In this document: piece after piece, positions 1-7,166 of the stretch
How the letters are laid out: each line of letters begins with the position of its first letter
Position numbering within the stretch: position 1 is the first letter of the stretch
From: Propionibacteriaceae bacterium UBA5174
GTDB taxonomy: Bacteria; Actinomycetota; Actinomycetes; Propionibacteriales; Propionibacteriaceae
NCBI GenBank assembly: GCA_002413345.1
Contig: DHWU01000082.1
Location: 1 to 19,721 of the forward strand
Length of the DNA: 19,721 nt
Reading direction: 5' to 3'
Notes under the pieces: model-generated
Database searches by the model: none
What the model was told of the DNA's origin: nothing
Seen by the model: only the letters and a program-made list of their open reading frames with translations
Position numbers and translations under genes: made by a program

Positions 1-21
1 ACTACCGAGGTGGAGGTTTGA
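1..21 (+). CDS. 3' end of upstream gene, probably the ABC importer ATPase (partial)
   Basis: Frame 1 reads TTEVEV followed by TGA at 19-21. That stop overlaps the next gene's ATG (21-23) in a TGATG junction, which is typical of translationally coupled ABC importer operons. In NMT1/THI5-type importers the missing partner of the permease and binding protein is an ATP-binding subunit, so this is inferred to be its C-terminus. Only six residues are visible, so identity cannot be verified. Confidence 0.4.
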   Translation, partial: TTEVEV

Positions 22-779
22 TGAAACGCGAAGCGATCGCTCCGATCGCTCTAGGAGCATTACTGCTGGCCGGTTGGGCAGTGCTCGCTGGGCCGGGTAC
101 GGCGATGCTGCCGACCCCGCTCGCTGTTGGGCGAGCAGTCTCGCATGACCTCACCGATCACTACTTCTGGGGATATCTGGGCACCACCGTGGTCGAAGCC
201 GTTGGTGGCACGGTGCTCGGTGTGGCATTTGCGTTGCCGTTGGCGGTGTTGTTGTATCGCTCGCGTCTGGCTGCCGCCGCAGCCAACCCGTACCTGGGCG
301 CTTCGCAGTCAATCCCGGCCGTTGCGTTGGCGCCGCTGCTGGCCTTGTGGATCGGCTACGGACTGGCCCCAGTAATCGCGCTGTGCGCCTTGATGGTCTT
401 TTTCCCGATCCTGATCGCTACGGTGGTCGGCCTGCGTCACCTTGACGGTGAAGTGGTTGACGCTGCCCGGATGGAATGTGCCAACGGGTGGCAATTGCTG
501 GTTCACATCGAATTGCCGTTGGCGCTGCCGTCGATCTTGGGCGGCCTTCGTAATGGGGTCAGCTTGGCCATCACCGGTGCCATCGTCGGCGAAATGGTGA
601 TGGGCGGTGGTGGGCTGGGCACCCTGCTGGCTGTCCAACGAGGCAACTTCGACACCGCGGGCATGTTCGCCACCGTCTTCTGGCTGGCCGCGCTGGCCGC
701 CACCGCGTACTTGGCCGTGCTGACCTGGGAACGCAACTCCCGAATCGTTTCTGCGCTAAACACCCGAACCGAGAGGTAA
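21..779 (+). CDS. ABC importer permease, NitT/TauT/thiamine-precursor (SsuC/ThiX-like) family
   Basis: This is the inner-membrane permease of an ABC importer (252 aa), a usual length for the family. It has an N-terminal membrane anchor (about residues 5-25) and further hydrophobic segments near 55-80, 95-135, 180-200 and 215-235. The EAA loop that contacts the ATPase lies at about 145-170 (DAARMECANGW ... LPLALPSILGGLR), followed by the AITGAIVGEM stretch seen in SsuC/TauC relatives. The ATG at 21 is chosen because GGAGG lies at 12-16 and the start overlaps the upstream stop; a TTG at 18 is too close to that site. The binding-protein gene starts two bases after the stop codon, so the two are one operon. 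Substrate cannot be read from the sequence; taurine/alkanesulfonate, pyrimidine thiamine precursors and riboflavin-type substrates are all family possibilities. Confidence 0.88.
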   Translation: MKREAIAPIALGALLLAGWAVLAGPGTAMLPTPLAVGRAVSHDLTDHYFWGYLGTTVVEAVGGTVLGVAFALPLAVLLYRSRLAAAAANPYLGASQSIPAVALAPLLALWIGYGLAPVIALCALMVFFPILIATVVGLRHLDGEVVDAARMECANGWQLLVHIELPLALPSILGGLRNGVSLAITGAIVGEMVMGGGGLGTLLAVQRGNFDTAGMFATVFWLAALAATAYLAVLTWERNSRIVSALNTRTER

Positions 780-781
780 CG

Positions 782-1756
782 ATGAAGAAACTAGTCCTGA
801 CCCTGGTGGCCGTAATGGCGGTTGCTCTGACCGGCTGCGCAGCGCCAGGCTCGGCGTCGCCGACAATTGGGCTGAGCTACATTCCAAACGTGCAGTTCAG
901 CCCCTTCTATGTAGCCGAGACTGATGGCGCTTTCACGGCTGCGGGAGTCAAACCGACCCTGCGTCATCACGGCGAATCCGAAGACCTGTTCAGCGCGATG
1001 CTGGCCGGTCAAGAACAGTTCGTGGTGGCCGGCGGCGATGAGTTGATGCAGGCCCGGGACAAGGGTATGGATCTGGTTGCGGTGGCGTCCTACTACCGGG
1101 CCTACCCGGTGGAAGTGATAGTGCCGGCCAACTCCTCAATCAAATCGCTCACTGATCTAAAAGGGCGCACCATCGGGCTGCCAGGGAAGTACGGGGAAAG
1201 CTGGTTCGCGCTATTGGTGGCGCTGCGAAGCGCCGGGCTCACCGAGGCTGATGTGAAGATCCAAGAAATCGGTTACAACCAGATCCAGGCTCTCAGCCAG
1301 GGCCAAGTGGACGCCGTCATCGGGTTCAGTAACAACGACGCGGTGCGTTTTCAGCAGCAGGGGTTCGCCACCAGGAGCCTGGCAGTGGCCGATTCGGTAC
1401 CTCTGGTGGGCGCTTGCCTGATCACTACCACCACCTACGCCGACCAACATCCCGATGTGGTGCGAGCAGTGGTGGCCGGAACCATGACTGGGATCAAGTC
1501 GGTGGTAGCCGACCCGAACCACGCTTTCACCGTGTCTGGCCAATATGTGACTGGTCTGGACGGTGATGCCGCTGCCACGAAAGCGCCCCGCGCTGTTTTG
1601 GCAGCGACCATCAAGCTCTGGACAACGCCGGACGGTTCAGTCAGCCCCACTTTGGACGAGGCTCAATGGGCCAAAATGGCCGACTTCATGGCCCAGGAAG
1701 GATTGACTGCGACCCGGCAAGATCCAACCGCGGCGATGACCAACTCATTCAACTGA
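782..1756 (+). CDS. ABC importer substrate-binding lipoprotein, NMT1/THI5-like
   Basis: This 324-aa protein has a lipoprotein signal peptide: K2-K3, a hydrophobic core, and the lipobox LTGC at 16-19, so Cys19 should be lipidated and the protein held on the outer face of the membrane. The body fits the NMT1/THI5-like periplasmic-binding fold: SYIPNVQFSPFYVAETDGAF early, then a G-E-S-x-D-L-F-S-A-M-L-A-G-Q region, SLTDLKGRTIGLPG, and IGYNQIQALSQGQVDAVIGF. The L.DLKGK.IG segment and the x-Q-AL..GQVDAV segment are hallmarks of THI5/SsuA-like proteins. GAGAGG at 771-776 gives a good ribosome site five bases before the ATG. It follows the permease gene by two bases and is the last gene of the importer operon. 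Ligand is unknown; a thiamine-pyrimidine or similar small heterocycle is a family-based guess only. Confidence 0.85.
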   Translation: MKKLVLTLVAVMAVALTGCAAPGSASPTIGLSYIPNVQFSPFYVAETDGAFTAAGVKPTLRHHGESEDLFSAMLAGQEQFVVAGGDELMQARDKGMDLVAVASYYRAYPVEVIVPANSSIKSLTDLKGRTIGLPGKYGESWFALLVALRSAGLTEADVKIQEIGYNQIQALSQGQVDAVIGFSNNDAVRFQQQGFATRSLAVADSVPLVGACLITTTTYADQHPDVVRAVVAGTMTGIKSVVADPNHAFTVSGQYVTGLDGDAAATKAPRAVLAATIKLWTTPDGSVSPTLDEAQWAKMADFMAQEGLTATRQDPTAAMTNSFN

Positions 1757-1764
1757 GACGAGTT

Positions 1765-1775
1765 GCCCTTCGGGC
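1765..1775 (+). terminator. short hairpin after the importer operon (weak)
   Basis: GCCC-TTC-GGGC forms a 4-bp GC stem with a 3-base loop nine bases after the binding-protein stop, extendable by two T·G wobbles. There is no T tract, so termination here is uncertain. Confidence 0.28.
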
Positions 1776-1779
1776 GGGC

Positions 1780-1785
1780 TAACCT
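1780..1785 (+). promoter_or_regulatory. candidate -10 hexamer for the deaminase gene
   Basis: TAACCT fits the actinobacterial TANNNT -10 pattern and would start a transcript near 1792. That leaves a leader of about 33 bases carrying GGGGAGG at 1815-1821. No convincing -35 is visible, so this is weak. Confidence 0.3.
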
Positions 1786-1824
1786 ATTGCCGAACTGCGA
1801 CAATGTTCCCGGACGGGGAGGTCC

Positions 1825-2268
1825 ATGACCGAGCATCAGGTGCCAACCTGGGACGAATACTTCATTGGTATTGCCCAGGCGGTGGCGGTACGTGCCAAGT
1901 GCACCCGACGCCGGGTCGGAGCCGTTCTCGTAGTCGACAAACGGATCATCGCTACCGGCTATAACGGTGCCGCCCCAGGCCATCCTGATTGCCTGGAGGG
2001 TGCTTGCCCGCGCGGGAAACTTAGCTACGACCAAGTGCCCGGCCTGGGCGATTATGACCGTCCCGGCACCGAGGGTTTCTGCATCGCGATTCACGCTGAA
2101 GTGAACGCGTTGCTCTTCGCGACCAGGGACACCAAGGGAGCCACTGCCTACATCACCGACCCGCCGTGCCCAGGATGCCGAAAGGCCCTGGCCGCGGCCG
2201 GTATTGTGCGCGCAGTTTGGCCTCAAGGCGAGCACAACACCGACCAACTGGTCGACTGGAGCCGATAG
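1825..2268 (+). CDS. deoxycytidylate (dCMP) deaminase, ComEB family
   Basis: This zinc enzyme deaminates dCMP to dUMP, the substrate of thymidylate synthase, in the cytoplasm. At 147 aa it has the usual family length. The zinc/catalytic motif H90-A-E92 (HAEVNAL) and the P-C115-P-G-C118 ligand pair are intact. The N-terminal VGAVLVVDKRIIATGYNGAAPGHPDC stretch, the C56/C61 cysteines and the H/E-rich segment before HAE are typical of dCMP deaminases rather than cytidine, tRNA-adenosine or riboflavin (RibD) deaminases. Start is ATG 1825 behind GGGGAGG at 1815-1821 (three-base spacing, rather short). The sensor-kinase gene begins seven bases after the stop. No functional link with the neighbours is evident. 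Guanine or other small-molecule deaminases of the same fold are less likely. Confidence 0.88.
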   Translation: MTEHQVPTWDEYFIGIAQAVAVRAKCTRRRVGAVLVVDKRIIATGYNGAAPGHPDCLEGACPRGKLSYDQVPGLGDYDRPGTEGFCIAIHAEVNALLFATRDTKGATAYITDPPCPGCRKALAAAGIVRAVWPQGEHNTDQLVDWSR

Positions 2269-2275
2269 GGCGGCA

Positions 2276-4486
2276 ATGAAACTCAATCTGCAAACCGGCC
2301 AACTCACCGCGTGGGTCGAGCGGGGGGTGGCGCTTTTCTGTCTGGGCACCTTGATCCCGGCCGCCTTCGGCGCCGCGGCTCAGATTCCCTCGCTCGCCGT
2401 GTGGTGGACGGTCGCCATCGGTGGCGGCATCGTCGTCGCATCAATCGGGATGATGATCTTCAGTTTCCTGGGCAAGCGAATTCACGGTTGGGCACTGGCC
2501 TATGTGGCCTTCGTGTCGATGGGATTAGTCACTTGGCCGCTGGCCTGGCAGTCCGGCCAGCCAGCCACCACCAGCCCCTGGCTGTGGGTATGTCTGGGTG
2601 TCGCTGCAGTATGTCTAGCCGTCACCAATGGCACCGCCTGGGGTTTCGGTTACGCGATCGCAGCGGGATTGTTGTTCGCGGTGATCCGGATGACCCCCTC
2701 TGGTCAAGGCCTGCAACTGGTTGGTGCGGTGCAGGACATGATCGTGTTGGTGATGAACTCTTCGGTGATCATCGTGGCGCTCGGAGTGGTGGGTAACGCG
2801 TTCAAGAGCCTGGGAGAGATCGAATACGCCTCGCAGCGAGAAGCCACTGCGGCGGCCATTGACGAGGCCTTGTTGGATGAACGCCACCGCTTGGACGGGA
2901 TCGTCCACGACGAAGTGATGACCACCCTGGTTGCCGCCGCTCAAAACCCGAATGACGCCCACGTGTCGGCATTGGCGCAGCGCGCAGTCGATCGACTAGG
3001 GGAGGCCGAAGCGCCAGCCGAAGCACGGCTCCCGGTGACTGGTGATCAGCTGACTTGGCTGGTTACTGACGTAGTTTCAGCCCTAGTGCCGCAGGCGAAA
3101 ATCACTTCCAGCTTGGATGAACTCGCGGTGCCGCAGCAGGTAGCCAGCACCTTCGGCATGGTCGTCCGTGAGGTCGCCTTAAACGTTGCCAAACACGCCA
3201 AGGCCGACCACATTGAGGTCGCTTTAACCAGCCCGACGCCCGGCGAGGTGCTGATCACTATCGCCGACGATGGGATCGGATTCGATCCCGAGCAGGTGCC
3301 CAAGCGCAGGCTTGGACTGCAGGTGTCGGTGGTCTACCGAATGTGGGCGATTGGTGGCCACGCCGAGATTCTGTCCAAGCCTGGCCAAGGCACCACCGTG
3401 AAGTTGAGCTGGGGTTCCACCGAGGAAATTCGCCGCACCACCTACGAGCCGGAAGCGAAACCGGTGAAGGCACGCCGGATGCCGGAGATTCCCGAGTTGA
3501 CCAGGCCGTCCCTGGTTCGACTGGTGTGGGTCGTGGTGCTGCTGCAGTTTCTTTTGGGTTGGACCAGCTTGGACATGGTCAATCCGCAGTGGCCGGTATT
3601 CGCCGCGCAGGGACTTGCGGTGGTTGCGACCATGTTGGCGCTGTGGCACTCCGAACGTAACCCGATGAAGGCTCAACTCGCCGCGCTGGTTGTGGTGGTC
3701 CTGTTAGGGGTCACCTTCTTGGTGCAGTGGGTGTTACCAGAGGGCGAATGGCCCGGTTATGCGACTTGGCACAGCACCGTGGTGATGGTGTTGCTGATCG
3801 CAATCCTGGTGCGCGGGCAGGAACGAATCGCCTGGGTCGGTGTGGGCCTGTATGCAGTGGTTTCTGCGGTCTGGGCAGTGATCCAGGGACTGGGCGCCCC
3901 CGATGTGCTGCGAGTTGGTTTCGGTCCGTTCTCCTGGATGCTGGTCGCCCAACTGCTGCAGACCTGGCTGATTGAGATGTCGGATCGAATGGACTCCTCG
4001 CGGCGGTCATCGGCCGCGGCCAACCAAGCCATTGCCCAGAGCTTCTCCAAAATGGTGTTGCGCGATGTATGGCTCACTCAGCTTCGCGCGCAGGTCGGGC
4101 CACTGCTGAATCGGATTGCCGACACCGAGTACGAACTGACTGATGCGGAGCGGGCCGCCTGCCTGGCCCAGGAGAGCCGACTGCGCGATGCGATGCGAGC
4201 GGGCAACCTGGTCACCGAGCTCACCTCGGACGCCATCGAGGTGGCCCGGGAGCGCGGCGTTGACGTCCGGCTGGTCGATAGCCGGGGAACTCGGTTACCC
4301 GAGGACGTCCGAGTTGCCCTGACCCACCATCTCAGTCGGTTGCTTACCGACACCAATACCAAACGGGTGGTGGCGCGTGCTGCCCCTGAAGGCTACGAGG
4401 ATGTGGTCACTGTTTTGACGGTTCGTGAAGATGGCACCAGCGAGTTGGTGGGTCTTGACGCCCGTGGACAGATGAACACGCGTTAG
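2276..4486 (+). CDS. large membrane sensor histidine kinase (HisKA_3/DesK-like) with a second membrane domain and a degenerate C-terminal module
   Basis: This 736-aa protein probably senses a signal at the membrane and phosphorylates the response regulator encoded next. About six N-terminal hydrophobic segments span residues 18-175. A DesK/NarX-type dimerisation helix follows, with ERHRLDGIVHDEVMTTL at 202-218 and phospho-acceptor His211. The ATPase domain has the N box REVALNVAKHA (298-308, Asn303), G1 DDGIGF (331-336) and GQGTTVKL (371-378). Unusually the protein goes on: a basic linker (385-412), five or six more hydrophobic segments (413-566), and a 165-residue cytoplasmic tail. The tail has an ARERGVDVRLVDSRG segment and resembles the back half of actinobacterial kinases but lacks N and G boxes. 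The ATG at 2276 is preferred; an in-frame ATG at 2204 would overlap the deaminase gene by 65 bases. There is no strong ribosome site. What it senses is unknown. Confidence 0.82.
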   Translation: MKLNLQTGQLTAWVERGVALFCLGTLIPAAFGAAAQIPSLAVWWTVAIGGGIVVASIGMMIFSFLGKRIHGWALAYVAFVSMGLVTWPLAWQSGQPATTSPWLWVCLGVAAVCLAVTNGTAWGFGYAIAAGLLFAVIRMTPSGQGLQLVGAVQDMIVLVMNSSVIIVALGVVGNAFKSLGEIEYASQREATAAAIDEALLDERHRLDGIVHDEVMTTLVAAAQNPNDAHVSALAQRAVDRLGEAEAPAEARLPVTGDQLTWLVTDVVSALVPQAKITSSLDELAVPQQVASTFGMVVREVALNVAKHAKADHIEVALTSPTPGEVLITIADDGIGFDPEQVPKRRLGLQVSVVYRMWAIGGHAEILSKPGQGTTVKLSWGSTEEIRRTTYEPEAKPVKARRMPEIPELTRPSLVRLVWVVVLLQFLLGWTSLDMVNPQWPVFAAQGLAVVATMLALWHSERNPMKAQLAALVVVVLLGVTFLVQWVLPEGEWPGYATWHSTVVMVLLIAILVRGQERIAWVGVGLYAVVSAVWAVIQGLGAPDVLRVGFGPFSWMLVAQLLQTWLIEMSDRMDSSRRSSAAANQAIAQSFSKMVLRDVWLTQLRAQVGPLLNRIADTEYELTDAERAACLAQESRLRDAMRAGNLVTELTSDAIEVARERGVDVRLVDSRGTRLPEDVRVALTHHLSRLLTDTNTKRVVARAAPEGYEDVVTVLTVREDGTSELVGLDARGQMNTR

Positions 4487-4489
4487 GCT
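4484..4489 (+). promoter_or_regulatory. -10 hexamer for a leaderless response-regulator transcript
   Basis: TAGGCT fits TANNNT and is followed by exactly seven bases and then the ATG at 4497, so a transcript would begin at or next to the start codon. The TAG stop of the kinase gene is the first half of the hexamer. There is no ribosome-binding sequence before 4497, consistent with leaderless translation. No good -35 is present: TTGACG at 4455-4460 is 23 bases away, too far. Confidence 0.5.
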
Positions 4490-4496
4490 GGCGCCC

Positions 4497-5144
4497 ATGA
4501 TCAACACCGCCGTAATCGATGACCACGAGGCTATTCGGATTGGAATGTCAGCGGCCCTGAAGTCGCATCCGGGTCACGATGTCACCCTGGTTGCTGGCGC
4601 AGCCACCGTGGACGAGTTTTTGGCCGATAGTCCTGGTGCTGAGGTCGTGCTGTTGGACCTTCAGCTCGACGACGGCTCCGACCCACTGATGAACGCCGAG
4701 CGGCTGATCGAGGCCGGTTACAAGGTTCTGGTTTACTCGATCGCCGACAACGTTCGCCTGCTTCGCCGGGCATTGGCTGGCGGCGCCGCCGGGGTATGTC
4801 GCAAGGCTGAACCGATCTCGGTGACCATCTCTTCGATCGAAGCGGTCGCTGATGGCCAAGTTGTGATCAGCCAAGAGATTCTGGCCGCGATTGAGGGCGA
4901 TGCGTCATATGTGGCCGCCAACCTCGGTCCGCGCGAACGAGAAGTGCTGGCGCTGTATGCCGCTGGCTTCGAGGTGCCCGAGGTGGCCGCGCGACTGACC
5001 ATCACTGAGAACAGCGTCAAGGAATACCTGAAGCGGATCCGGGTGAAGTACACCAATGTGAACCGCCCTGCGGCCAGCAAGCTGGACCTCTTCCGCCGCG
5101 CCATTGAGGACGGCATCGTGCCTCCGGTGGAGCCGCACCAGTAG
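4497..5144 (+). CDS. NarL/LuxR-type response regulator
   Basis: This 215-aa regulator has an N-terminal receiver domain and a C-terminal LuxR helix-turn-helix. Receiver residues are intact: acidic pair D8-D9, phospho-acceptor D54 (VVLLDLQL), S81 (VYS) and K103 (CRKAE). The DNA-binding domain spans about 140-208, beginning LGPREREVLALYAAGFEVPEVAARL and including ENSVKEYLKRIRVKY. This form, with a long helix after the HTH and the AASKLDLFRRAIEDGIV end, is typical of actinobacterial regulators paired with DesK-like kinases. It starts ten bases after the kinase gene, so the two form a cognate pair, yet it probably also has its own leaderless promoter (4484-4489). Target genes are unknown; the men operon immediately downstream is a possible target by position only. 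Confidence 0.88.
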   Translation: MINTAVIDDHEAIRIGMSAALKSHPGHDVTLVAGAATVDEFLADSPGAEVVLLDLQLDDGSDPLMNAERLIEAGYKVLVYSIADNVRLLRRALAGGAAGVCRKAEPISVTISSIEAVADGQVVISQEILAAIEGDASYVAANLGPREREVLALYAAGFEVPEVAARLTITENSVKEYLKRIRVKYTNVNRPAASKLDLFRRAIEDGIVPPVEPHQ

Positions 5145-5182
5145 TAGTTGGCTGGCGGGCCACTGCGGAAGCTTTTGCGGAC

Positions 5183-5188
5183 TAGGGT
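5183..5188 (+). promoter_or_regulatory. -10 hexamer for a leaderless menE transcript
   Basis: TAGGGT lies seven bases before GTG 5196, the same spacing as at the response-regulator and GntR genes. It supports GTG 5196 as the menE start and would make the men operon transcribed independently of the two-component genes. No clear -35 is seen. Confidence 0.5.
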
Positions 5189-5195
5189 GAATCGG

Positions 5196-6308
5196 GTGCA
5201 CCTCAGGCAGTTCGACGACGCATCGTTGACCGCTGGCATCGCCGCCGCACTAATCGGCGGCCCGCCGGTGGCGCCGCTGTGTGAACCGCGGTTGGCGGCT
5301 GCTCTGCACCTAGAATCTCCGGTGACCGAGCCGGACGCAGCACTGGTCGTGCCCACCTCCGGAACCACCAGCGAGCCCAAAGCCGTGGTGCTGTCGGCGA
5401 GCGCAATCAGATTCGCTGCCGGGGCGACCCATGACCGGCTTGGCGGAGTTGGTGACTGGGTCTGTGCCTTACCCACCCAACATGTGGCCGCGCTGATGAC
5501 CATCGCCCGGGCCGTTGTCGGTGGCAGCGAAGTGCGCTTTGTCGACACTGACTTGGCCAATCTGCCCAAAGCGACCGAGCGCAGTTACCTTTCGGTGGTG
5601 GCCGCTCAGCTGGATCGAGCCTTGACTGATCCGTCCCTGACTGAGCGGCTGGCCAGTTATGCCGCAGTGTTGGTGGGTGGCAGTGCGGTCCGAGCCGAAT
5701 TGTTGGCCGCGGCTATCAAAGCTGGGATCAACCCGGTAACCACCTACGGTGCCAGCGAGACCTGCGGGGGCTGTGTCTACGACGGGCGCGCGTTGACCGG
5801 CGTCGGAGTTGATTTGAGCGATGAACGGATCGGGCTGTCCGGCCCGATGGCCTTCAGCGGTTACCGACTACGTCCTGATCTGAGTGCCCAAGTGCTCCAC
5901 GGGGATCTGGTGCTCACCAACGACCGCGGGCGACTGGTGGGCGGCAAGCTGGAAGTGCTCGGCAGATTCGACGATCTAGTGATCTCTGGTGGACACAAAG
6001 TCGACCTGGCCGAGGTGCAAAGGGTCTGCGATCGAGAGTTTGGATCTCCCGATCAAGGCGGTCTGGTGCTGCTATCGCTGCCCGACCCGCGTTGGGGGGC
6101 CAAAGTGGTGGCGGTGTCGACCGCGGAGCTTAACTTGGATCAACTGCGCCGCCGGCTCGTCCCGCTGGTGGGTGCTGCTGCGGTGCCTAAGGAATTGCGG
6201 CAGGTGCCCAAGTTGGCGTACACATCACTAGGCAAGATTGATCGGGTGGCGTTACGGCTGGCCTGGGAACAGAAAGGCGAGCATGGCGACGATCGCTCAG
6301 TGGGTTGA
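5196..6308 (+). CDS. menE: o-succinylbenzoate-CoA ligase MenE
   Basis: MenE is an ANL-superfamily adenylate-forming enzyme that activates o-succinylbenzoate with ATP and CoA in menaquinone synthesis. From GTG 5196 it is 370 aa, matching the short actinobacterial MenE form. The nucleotide loop PTSGTTSEPK (53-62), the YGASET motif (184-189), a hinge region with GRFDDLVISGGHKV (257-269) and the C-terminal lysine motif SLGKIDR (344-350, Lys347) are all present. The first 50 residues are abbreviated compared with longer acyl-CoA ligases, as usual for this group. An in-frame TTG at 5148 and a GTG at 5187 exist; 5196 is chosen because the -10 TAGGGT sits seven bases upstream and because the conserved LRQFDDASLTAGIAAAL start follows. 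It overlaps menA by 26 bases. Confidence 0.9.
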   Translation: MHLRQFDDASLTAGIAAALIGGPPVAPLCEPRLAAALHLESPVTEPDAALVVPTSGTTSEPKAVVLSASAIRFAAGATHDRLGGVGDWVCALPTQHVAALMTIARAVVGGSEVRFVDTDLANLPKATERSYLSVVAAQLDRALTDPSLTERLASYAAVLVGGSAVRAELLAAAIKAGINPVTTYGASETCGGCVYDGRALTGVGVDLSDERIGLSGPMAFSGYRLRPDLSAQVLHGDLVLTNDRGRLVGGKLEVLGRFDDLVISGGHKVDLAEVQRVCDREFGSPDQGGLVLLSLPDPRWGAKVVAVSTAELNLDQLRRRLVPLVGAAAVPKELRQVPKLAYTSLGKIDRVALRLAWEQKGEHGDDRSVG

Positions 6309-7161
6309 AGGCGCCCGTCCTCGAACTCTTCCGGCGGCGGTCGCACCGGTTCTGGCCGGTACCGCCGTGGTCTGGTTTGAAGCCCAGGTCGTGCCTGTAC
6401 TTGCCGGGCTGGCATTGCTGATTACTTTGGCTTTGCAGGTCGGGGTCAACTACGCCAACGACTACTCCGATGGCATTCGCGGAACCGATGATGCCCGGGT
6501 GGGGCCGCTGCGGCTGGTCGGCTCCGGGGCGGCCCGGCCCAAGCAGGTGCTGGCGGCTGCCATCGGTTGTTTCCTGATCGCGGCAATGGCTGGCTTGGCT
6601 GTGGTGGTGATCACTGGCGCCTGGTGGCTGCTGTTTGTGGGGGCGGCTGCAATCGCGGCCGCCTGGTACTACACCGGTGGTCGGCACCCTTACGGCTATC
6701 TGGGGCTGGGGGAGTTGTTTGTCTTCGTCTTCTTCGGACTGGTTGCGGTAACCGGCACGGTCTACATTCAGGCCACCGTGGTTTCGATCACTACCTGGTG
6801 GACGGCGATCGCTATCGGCGCCTTGGCCTGCGCAATCCTGGTGGCCAACAATCTGCGCGATTTAGACGGTGATCGCGTCTCAGGTAAACGGACCATGGCC
6901 ACCCGCCTTGGCGATCGCAACACCAGATGGTTCTTCGTGGGCCTATTACTGGTGGCTGGTCTAGGCGTGATCGGGGTGGCCGCGAACTCGTCGTGGTGGG
7001 CGCTGCTCGGATTGCTGATGGGCGTGTTCCTGCTCGGCCCGGTGCGGGAAGTGCTTCGCGGGGTAACCGGGCCGAAGCTCATTCCGGTGTTGAAACAGAC
7101 TGGCGCGGCCGAACTGGCCTGTGCCGTCGGGATCTTCGTCGGCATGCTGATCGCGCGCTGA
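6283..7161 (+). CDS. menA: 1,4-dihydroxy-2-naphthoate polyprenyltransferase MenA
   Basis: This UbiA-family integral membrane prenyltransferase attaches the polyprenyl tail to DHNA, giving demethylmenaquinone. It has 292 aa and about eight to nine hydrophobic segments. The first aspartate-rich motif, NDYSDGIRGTD (59-69), and the second, NNLRDLDGDRVSGKRTMA (189-206), bind the Mg-diphosphate of the prenyl donor and mark MenA rather than other UbiA enzymes. The N-terminal WVEGARPRTLPAAVAPVLAG is a MenA signature. ATG 6283 is chosen over an upstream in-frame ATG at 6238 because AAAGG at 6273-6277 precedes it with five-base spacing and the conserved N-terminus begins there. It overlaps menE by 26 bases, and menC starts five bases after its stop. 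Confidence 0.93.
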   Translation: MATIAQWVEGARPRTLPAAVAPVLAGTAVVWFEAQVVPVLAGLALLITLALQVGVNYANDYSDGIRGTDDARVGPLRLVGSGAARPKQVLAAAIGCFLIAAMAGLAVVVITGAWWLLFVGAAAIAAAWYYTGGRHPYGYLGLGELFVFVFFGLVAVTGTVYIQATVVSITTWWTAIAIGALACAILVANNLRDLDGDRVSGKRTMATRLGDRNTRWFFVGLLLVAGLGVIGVAANSSWWALLGLLMGVFLLGPVREVLRGVTGPKLIPVLKQTGAAELACAVGIFVGMLIAR

Positions 7162-7166
7162 TCCAA

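Noticed and set aside
1663..2349. 228-codon open frame on the minus strand
   Set aside because: It is antisense to the binding protein and the intact dCMP deaminase, and shows no recognisable motif.
4733..5569. 278-codon open frame on the minus strand
   Set aside because: It runs antisense to the response regulator and menE, both clear genes. The translation is Ser/Ala/Arg-rich low-complexity sequence typical of antisense frames in GC-rich DNA.
6927..7166. N-terminal extension of the menC frame into menA
   Set aside because: The 80 extra codons are Arg/Gly-rich out-of-frame menA sequence; MenC homology starts right after GTG 7167.
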